Source of the DNA: Exiguobacterium sp. 9-2
GTDB taxonomy: Bacteria > Bacillota > Bacilli > Exiguobacteriales > Exiguobacteriaceae
Direction of reading: 5' to 3'
Length of the DNA stretch: 64,000 nucleotides
Assembly: GCF_036287235.1 (NCBI RefSeq)
Contig: NZ_CP142850.1
Coordinates: 460,001 to 524,000 of the forward strand
Shown: positions 59,091 through 64,000 of the stretch, piece after piece
Position numbering within the stretch: position 1 is the stretch's first letter
Layout: every line of letters starts with the position of its first letter
Notes under the pieces: model-generated
Database searches by the model: none
Told to the model about the DNA's origin: nothing
Seen by the model: the letters and a program-made list of their open reading frames with translations, nothing else
Made by a program: the position numbers and the translations under genes

Positions 59091-59348
59091 ATGGATAAAT
59101 CATATTTTGAAGGACATGAAGTCTTGATTGCGGACGTCTATCGTTCATTCACGCGTCAATTTTATGCACTTCCGACACATCGGCGAACGAAACGTCAATT
59201 GCGAAACCTTGCATTCTCCGTTATTCGTCAAGCCAGACCGACGTATGAAGAACGCACCGTTTTGTACGCCTATTTTGCTGAATTCTTCCGAGCAGTGGAA
59301 GAAGGACAAGATGAAGAAATCGCTTTTTATAAACAAATCGCACAGTAA
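59091..59348 (+). CDS. Hypothetical 85-residue protein
   Basis: I do not recognise this protein. It is rich in aromatic and basic residues in the first half (YRSFTRQFYALPTHRRTKRQ) and acidic near the end (EEGQDEEIAFYK), and looks mainly helical with no membrane helix or signal. It has a strong promoter, a long leader with inverted repeats, a GGAAAGGGGG ribosome binding site and its own terminator, so it is a real and probably regulated single gene. Confidence 0.75.
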   Translation: MDKSYFEGHEVLIADVYRSFTRQFYALPTHRRTKRQLRNLAFSVIRQARPTYEERTVLYAYFAEFFRAVEEGQDEEIAFYKQIAQ

Positions 59349-59390
59349 AGACCCCCGATGGCTCCGTCAGAAGGGGTCTTTGTTGTTTTT
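59347..59390 (+). terminator. Terminator after the 85-residue gene
   Basis: AAAGACCCC (59347-59355) pairs with GGGGTCTTT (59373-59381), followed by GTTGTTTTT. Confidence 0.85.
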
Positions 59391-59408
59391 AGAGATATCT
59401 TCAGGAAA

Positions 59409-59444
59409 TCAAAAACAAGTAGCGGACGAGGTCCACTACTTGTT
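59409..59444 (-). terminator. Terminator after the OppA-type gene
   Basis: Bases 59414-59427 pair with 59431-59444 (one G-U in the minus-strand RNA), and the minus strand continues with TTTTT. It lies 36 bases past the stop codon of the binding-protein gene. Confidence 0.88.
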
Positions 59445-59479
59445 GATTAAAGAATTCGATGTGTGCGTCAGGTCCTCGT

Positions 59480-61114
59480 TTACTTGATTTCCATCCATTT
59501 AAAGCTCATATCGGCACCGAATGGGTGACGGTATAATTTATCAATGTTTGTCCGTTGCAAGTACGCTTCACCTTTTTGATAGATCGGCGCGATCGCGTAG
59601 TCATCGGTTAGCAAGATTTTTTCAGCTTCTTGCATATCAGACCAACGTTTCGCTTCATCTGCTTGTTGTTTTGCCCCTTTGATGAGATCATCGAATTTTT
59701 TGTTCGAGTATTCCATCCGGTTGAAGCTTCCGCCTGTCAACCACATATCGAGGAACGTCATTGGATCCTGATAGTCAGGTCCCCATCCAGCTGCAGAGAT
59801 ATCATAATCGCCCTTCGATTCGAGGTCGAGGAAGTTCTTGAACGGTTGTTGTTTGATATTGATCGTCAAACCAGGAAGATGTTTCTCTAGATCACCTTTT
59901 AAGTATTCAGAGACTTTCTTGAATGCATCCTCATCTCGTGAGAGCATGCTGAGTTCGACTGTTTTGACACCAAGTTCTTTCAATCCAGCATCCCAAGCTT
60001 TTTTCGCTGCATCGGCATCATAGCTTTGAAGATCCGGATATTTCGCTCGGAAATCCTCACCATCCGGTGTGAACGTGAAGTCTTTCGCAACGATGAAGTT
60101 TGCTGGTTTTGATCCATCGTTTAGGATGACGTCCGTAATCCCTTGTTTCTCAAAACCAAGTGCGAGCGCTTTTCGGATGTTCTTGTTTTTCAATGCTTTA
60201 TTCTTTTGGTTAAAGCGGAGGAAGTTGATCCGAGCATCTGGACGTGTCTTGTAATCCTCTGATTTTTCATATTGTGAAACGAATTCAGATGTAATCGGTG
60301 CGAAGTCGACCTCTTTTGCTTCAAAGAGGTTGACGCCAGTCGAGATTTCCTTAACGACTTTAACGTTGATCTGATCCATCTTGACGTTTGCTTTATCCCA
60401 GTAATCCGGGTTTTTCTTATATGTCCAACCCGCGTTCGCTTGCCACTTATCGAGGACAAAAGGTCCGTTGAAGACCATAGTGTCCACACTTGTCGCGAAC
60501 TTATCGCCTTTATCTTCAACGAATGATTGCTTTAATGGTAAGTAAGTCGGAAAACTCGTCAAACCAAGGAAGTAAGGTGCTGGAGCTTCGAGTTGTACTT
60601 CAAGTGTCTGATCATCGATTTTCTTGACACCGAGTTCATCGAGTTCAGCTTTGCCTGCCATAATTTTATTGGCATTTTTCAAGTCCTGTAAAATGTATGC
60701 GTATTCTGCGGCTGTCTTTGGATCAAGTGCACGCTTCCAAGCATAGATGAAATCATCTGCTGTGACGGCTGATCCATCCGACCACTTCGCATCTTTACGC
60801 AATTTAAACGTATATGTCTTTTTATCTTTTGACACTTCGACACTTTCTGCGATTCCAGGTGTCGGCTTGTTATCACCATCAAGTCGATAAAGTCCTTCAA
60901 AGACGTTGTTCGTAACAATGATGGAAGTCGAGTCCGTCGTTTTCGTCGGATCAAGCTGAGGTACATCTGTCGTCGAAACGAGCGTGACTTCCTTTTTCTT
61001 GTTTTTTGAATCAGATCCGCTTGTGTTTTCATCATTTCCTTGCCCGCATGCAGCGACAGCAAGTAGTGCGATGCTAGATAGTCCAGCAAACGCAATTTTC
61101 GATGTTTTATTCAT
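59480..61114 (-). CDS. Oligopeptide ABC transporter substrate-binding lipoprotein (OppA/DppE type)
   Basis: The 544-residue protein has a lipoprotein signal peptide with the lipobox AVAAC (Cys at about 23), a short Ser/Asn/Lys linker, and a full SBP_bac_5 fold: TSIIVTNNVFEGLYRLDGD, FKLRKDAKWSDGSAVTADDF and AAGWGPDYQDPMTFLDMW. It should bind peptides, including possible murein or signal peptides, outside the cell. No permease or ATPase genes are adjacent, so it must work with a transporter encoded elsewhere. Confidence 0.94.
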   Translation of the reverse strand: MNKTSKIAFAGLSSIALLAVAACGQGNDENTSGSDSKNKKKEVTLVSTTDVPQLDPTKTTDSTSIIVTNNVFEGLYRLDGDNKPTPGIAESVEVSKDKKTYTFKLRKDAKWSDGSAVTADDFIYAWKRALDPKTAAEYAYILQDLKNANKIMAGKAELDELGVKKIDDQTLEVQLEAPAPYFLGLTSFPTYLPLKQSFVEDKGDKFATSVDTMVFNGPFVLDKWQANAGWTYKKNPDYWDKANVKMDQINVKVVKEISTGVNLFEAKEVDFAPITSEFVSQYEKSEDYKTRPDARINFLRFNQKNKALKNKNIRKALALGFEKQGITDVILNDGSKPANFIVAKDFTFTPDGEDFRAKYPDLQSYDADAAKKAWDAGLKELGVKTVELSMLSRDEDAFKKVSEYLKGDLEKHLPGLTINIKQQPFKNFLDLESKGDYDISAAGWGPDYQDPMTFLDMWLTGGSFNRMEYSNKKFDDLIKGAKQQADEAKRWSDMQEAEKILLTDDYAIAPIYQKGEAYLQRTNIDKLYRHPFGADMSFKWMEIK

Positions 61115-61174
61115 GGAACGATGACCCCCCGAGAGTTAGAGTTAAATATTTCAGAAAAATGTGAACATATTGTT

Positions 61175-61203
61175 AATTTAAGTGAAAGTGATTAAAAATG
61201 CAA
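61175..61203 (-). promoter_or_regulatory. Promoter of the OppA-type gene
   Basis: On the minus strand TTGCAT (61198-61203) and TAAATT (61175-61180) are spaced 17 bases apart, about 60 bases before the start codon. Confidence 0.6.
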
Positions 61204-61223
61204 CATAAATTTTCAGATAATTC

Positions 61224-61907
61224 TCACTGATCAAGGTCTATATCCTTAATTCCGAGTGATTTTAAATAGTCATAAAGTAGGAATATGGTCAGTTTATGCG
61301 GGGAATACATTCGTAATGTCAATCGAACCGGATCTCCTCGCATGCGCATATTCGTAATATGAACACCTTTTCGTTCAAGAGCGAAGATGATTTCAGATGG
61401 ATCCAGATCAGCAGGAAGGAGCAAGTGTGCGACAAGGACGTTCGCTTCGAACCGACTGTTATTAATACGGCGCATTCCTCGAGTCAACCCCTCTAATAAG
61501 AAGAACAAAAACAAAACAAGAAAAACTGATTCCCATATAAATCCTGCACCGACAGCAATTCCAATTCCACTTGAACTCCATATAATGGCGGCCGTCGTCA
61601 ATCCACTGACGATATCGTGAGGGCGACGCAAAATGACACCAGCACCAATGAAGCCGATTCCGGCAATGATTTGTGCGACAAGGCGCATCGGATCCATTTG
61701 AACATTCGTCGCCATATCGTGATAGAGTGAAACGGATTTGATCGATACGATGGTTAAAAGACAGCTGATGAGGGTAATTACGAGGCTAGTGCGTATACCG
61801 ACCGGTTTATTTTTTATTTCACGCTCGAATCCCATGAAAATTCCAAGGGCAGCAGCTATTAGGAGTTTGAAGAGGTCCTCGAGCTGAAATACATGAATCC
61901 AGTTCAT
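61224..61907 (-). CDS. MgtC/SapB family membrane protein
   Basis: The 227-residue protein has five hydrophobic helices in the first 150 residues with the MgtC signature: LGIFMGFEREIKNKPVGIRT, QIIAGIGFIGAGVILR and VSGLTTAAIIWSSSGIGIAVG. A soluble ACT-like C-terminus follows. Relatives matter for growth at low Mg2+ or acid pH, partly by acting on the F-type ATPase; the role here is not known. The start is ATG 61907, ten bases after AAAGGA; a TTG at 61916 is in frame but too close to that site. Confidence 0.9.
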   Translation of the reverse strand: MNWIHVFQLEDLFKLLIAAALGIFMGFEREIKNKPVGIRTSLVITLISCLLTIVSIKSVSLYHDMATNVQMDPMRLVAQIIAGIGFIGAGVILRRPHDIVSGLTTAAIIWSSSGIGIAVGAGFIWESVFLVLFLFFLLEGLTRGMRRINNSRFEANVLVAHLLLPADLDPSEIIFALERKGVHITNMRMRGDPVRLTLRMYSPHKLTIFLLYDYLKSLGIKDIDLDQ

Positions 61908-61924
61908 TCGTCTCAAATCCTTTC

Positions 61925-61952
61925 TTTACTTTAAAAGGTGATTTGTTATAAT
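61925..61952 (+). promoter_or_regulatory. Promoter of the basic amino acid antiporter
   Basis: TATAAT (61947-61952) lies 16 bases after TTTACT (61925-61930), about 70 bases before the start codon. Confidence 0.5.
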
Positions 61953-62021
61953 GACTTTTGTGTCTTTCGAATGAATATACGTAAGATGTAATAGATATAC
62001 GGAAAAAGGAAGTGTCTCATC

Positions 62022-63416
62022 ATGAATCAGCAAAAAATCGGCTTCTTTGCTCTCGCAGCAATGGTCATCGGTTCGATGGTCGGTGGAGGTGCCTTTAACC
62101 TTCCCGGTGCAATGGCCCAAAGTGCAAGTGCAGGACCTATTCTCATCGGCTGGAGTATCACAGGAATTGGAATGATCATGCTCGCGCTCGTCTTTCAGCA
62201 CCTTGCAAACAGTAAACCCGAACTTGAAGGTGGTATTTATGCCTATGCACGTGAAGGGTTCGGACGTTTCGTCGGTTTCAACAGTGCTTGGGGATACTGG
62301 GTATCTGCATGGATTGGAACGGTTGCGAACATCACGCTCGTCTTCAATGCGATTAGTTATTTCTTCCCGATTTTCGCGGCAGAGAATCGGATATTCCTTC
62401 TTTTAATGAGTATGGTCGTCATTTGGGGATTATTCTGGCTTGTCTCAAGCGGGATCAAGGAAGCGACCCTCGTCAATCTGATTACAACGATTGCAAAGCT
62501 CGTTCCAATCTTAATTTTCATTCTATTGGTTGGGATCGCCTTTAATATCAAAACGTTCAATTTAGACATCTGGGGAGATGGGACAGAACTCGGTTCAATC
62601 TTCGATCAAGTAAAAGGAACGATGCTCGTCACGCTTTGGGCGTTCGTTGGAATTGAAGGGGCAGTCGTTTTATCGAGTCGTGCTAAAAATCGAAGTGATG
62701 TCGGAAAAGCGACCGTAACGGGACTCGTTGGTGTTTTGGTCATCTATATCTTGATTTCGGTCTTATCACTTGGCGTCCTTAGTCAAGAAAAACTGGCTGG
62801 ATTAAAGGAACCGACGATGGCGTATGTATTAGAGGCAGCAATCGGACCAGTCGGCGCGACGATCATCATGATTGGTTTAATCATCTCTCTATCCGGAGCG
62901 CTTCTTGGATGGACGATTTTAGCATCAGAGATTTCATATTTGGTTGCGAAAGATGGTGCGTTCCCGAAAGCATTCGCTAAGACGAATCGAAAAGGGGCAC
63001 CAGTCGGAGCACTACTGATTACACAGATCGCCACACAAATTGTTGCTGGGATTGCGCTATTCTCTGCACAGACGTATCTCGTTCTATCAAGTATTGCCGG
63101 GATTTGTGCGCTCTTACCATATCTGTTATCAGCCTTGTACAGCATCCGGACTTCACGGGAAGAGCGGAATCGGAAAATGTTACTCTTCTCGGTCATCGCA
63201 TCCGCGTACTCTATTTGGCTCGTCTATGCGTCGGGCGTTTGGTATATCGTCATTGCGGCATTAGTTTATGCGCCAGGCATTTTAGCATATGCGTTAGCAG
63301 AACGAGAACAGCAACGGACAGGCATGTCACGCTACGAGTGGATTGCTAGCATGATTCTTGTTGTCTTAGCCGGAGTGGCTGTTTACGGAATGGTCGTAGG
63401 AGAAATTCAATTGTAA
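62022..63416 (+). CDS. APC family basic amino acid / polyamine antiporter
   Basis: The 464-residue protein has about 12 membrane helices and fits the ArcD/LysP-like branch of the APC superfamily: MVIGSMVGGGAFNLPGAMAQ in helix 1, NSAWGYWVSAWIGTVAN, and LWAFVGIEGAVVLSSRAKNR in helix 6. Likely exchanges are arginine/ornithine or lysine-type; B. subtilis YvsH is a close layout match. It is monocistronic behind AAAAGGAAG. No riboswitch is seen in the short leader, unlike yvsH. Confidence 0.9.
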   Translation: MNQQKIGFFALAAMVIGSMVGGGAFNLPGAMAQSASAGPILIGWSITGIGMIMLALVFQHLANSKPELEGGIYAYAREGFGRFVGFNSAWGYWVSAWIGTVANITLVFNAISYFFPIFAAENRIFLLLMSMVVIWGLFWLVSSGIKEATLVNLITTIAKLVPILIFILLVGIAFNIKTFNLDIWGDGTELGSIFDQVKGTMLVTLWAFVGIEGAVVLSSRAKNRSDVGKATVTGLVGVLVIYILISVLSLGVLSQEKLAGLKEPTMAYVLEAAIGPVGATIIMIGLIISLSGALLGWTILASEISYLVAKDGAFPKAFAKTNRKGAPVGALLITQIATQIVAGIALFSAQTYLVLSSIAGICALLPYLLSALYSIRTSREERNRKMLLFSVIASAYSIWLVYASGVWYIVIAALVYAPGILAYALAEREQQRTGMSRYEWIASMILVVLAGVAVYGMVVGEIQL

Positions 63417-63436
63417 TTGTAAAAAACGATATGAAA

Positions 63437-63480
63437 AAAGAAGTCGTGGTGGATGCTTTTCCACCGTGACTTCTTTTTTT
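63437..63480. terminator. Bidirectional terminator between antiporter and EAL gene
   Basis: AAAGAAGTCGTGGTGG (63437-63452) pairs with CCACCGTGACTTCTTT (63461-63476), with two wobbles. A-rich and T-rich flanks serve both convergent genes. Confidence 0.9.
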
Positions 63481-63481
63481 A

Positions 63482-64000
63482 TTAAGGGGTTGAGAATCGT
63501 TTTTCGACATCCTGTACGGACAGTGGTTCAGAGAAAATGAACCCTTGCATGTACTGGCAATCTGTCGTTTTCAAGTAAGTCAAGGCATGCTCTGTCTCAA
63601 CACCCTCAGCGACGAGGTTCAACTCTAGATTGCGACCCAGTTGAATGATAGAATCCAGCAAAGCATGATCGTTCTTTGCTAGTCCATCAATAAACACTTT
63701 ATCGATTTTTAATTCATCAATTGGAAACGCACTGAGATACTGTAAAGAAGAGTAGCCTGTTCCAAAATCATCAATCGATAAGCGGAAACCGAGTGACTTA
63801 ATGAGGTGCATGCGTTCGACGGTTCGTTGTGTCTGTAAGATAGCAATATTCTCTGTCATCTCGAGCGTGACGGAAGATGGCGAAACGAGTCGCTCCGTTA
63901 CGATATGTTGCAACGTTCGAATAAAGGAGTCACTTTGGAATTGGTGCGGTGAAATGTTGATCGCCATCGTCAATTCAGGGTCAATCGTTTGTTGCCACTT
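63482..64000 (-). CDS. EAL-domain cyclic-di-GMP phosphodiesterase, C-terminal part, cut by window edge
   Basis: The frame is open to the right edge; upstream of MAINIS it reads KWQQTIDPELT, so the gene continues beyond 64000. EAL domains hydrolyse c-di-GMP to pGpG. Seen here are LEMTE, the DDFGTGYSSL metal loop, LKIDK, VAEGVET and the final MQGFIFSEPL glutamine, all residues expected of an active enzyme in this part. The N-terminal EAL motif itself and any sensor or GGDEF domains lie outside the window. Confidence 0.92.
   Translation of the reverse strand, partial: KWQQTIDPELTMAINISPHQFQSDSFIRTLQHIVTERLVSPSSVTLEMTENIAILQTQRTVERMHLIKSLGFRLSIDDFGTGYSSLQYLSAFPIDELKIDKVFIDGLAKNDHALLDSIIQLGRNLELNLVAEGVETEHALTYLKTTDCQYMQGFIFSEPLSVQDVEKRFSTP

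Overview
The window looks like a chromosomal segment of a low-to-mid GC Firmicute of the Bacillales, most likely Exiguobacterium. This rests on base composition, strong Gram-positive ribosome binding sites, and gene orders that partly match Bacillus subtilis (purK-B-C-S-Q-L-F-M-N-H-D, then yerA, yerC, pcrB, pcrA, ligA and a yerH/camS-type lipoprotein) and partly Staphylococcus (lysC-asd-dapA-dapB-dapH...alr-lysA). The genus is an inference. There is no sign of phage, insertion sequences, plasmid genes, CRISPR, rRNA or tRNA. Nearly everything is metabolic or housekeeping.

Layout. 1-12030: the de novo purine operon from purK (cut by the left edge) to purD, mostly with overlapping stop/start codons, closed by a strong terminator. 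12100-14320: a promoter with a cre-like site, the adenine deaminase-like yerA, and the small regulator yerC. 14340-16010: a KtrB-type potassium translocator and a small membrane protein. 16048-21065: pcrB, pcrA, ligA. 21082-22976: divergent sortase and CamS-type lipoprotein. 23150-25280: a short coupled reading frame, an RpiR-type regulator and an M20 amidohydrolase. 25336-29218: ywbE, then a DnaJ-like gene and clpB behind a promoter carrying a perfect CtsR box. 29294-35090: glutaminase, a CHAD protein, and a MATE exporter coupled to mprF. 35111-39400: nagA-nagB, an LCP-family gene and nagR, with a shared operator-like motif at nagA and nagR. 39462-41035: alaX and a GNAT acetyltransferase. 41104-43726: argG-argH behind an ARG-box-like site. 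43801-52028: a lysine riboswitch with terminator, then lysC-asd-dapA-dapB-dapH-BCAT-alr-lysA. 52092-55986: a LysM polysaccharide deacetylase and an OpuC/EgtUV-type ABC importer. 56082-56969: small reading frames and a gamma-carbonic-anhydrase-like protein. 57094-58827: adenine deaminase. 58958-63416: an 85-residue unknown protein, OppA-type binding protein, MgtC-family protein and a basic amino acid antiporter. 63482-64000: C-terminal part of an EAL-domain protein, cut by the right edge.

Working together. The purine operon makes IMP, while adenine deaminase feeds adenine back as hypoxanthine. The lysine operon supplies lysine and diaminopimelate, and alr may supply D-alanine, for cell wall. 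nagAB recycles amino sugars, and the sortase, LCP protein, deacetylase and MprF act on the envelope. The regulatory layer is unusually readable: lysine riboswitch, CtsR box, cre-like sites, NagR-like sites and ARG box.

No clearly new large system is visible. The points most worth a second look are the BCAT-family aminotransferase sitting where the diaminopimelate deacetylase gene is expected, the YerA paralogue lacking a motif kept in Ade, two very short coupled reading frames with good ribosome binding sites, the shared GTCTA-N4-ACTAG motif at the nag promoters, and the structured leader of the unknown 85-residue gene.
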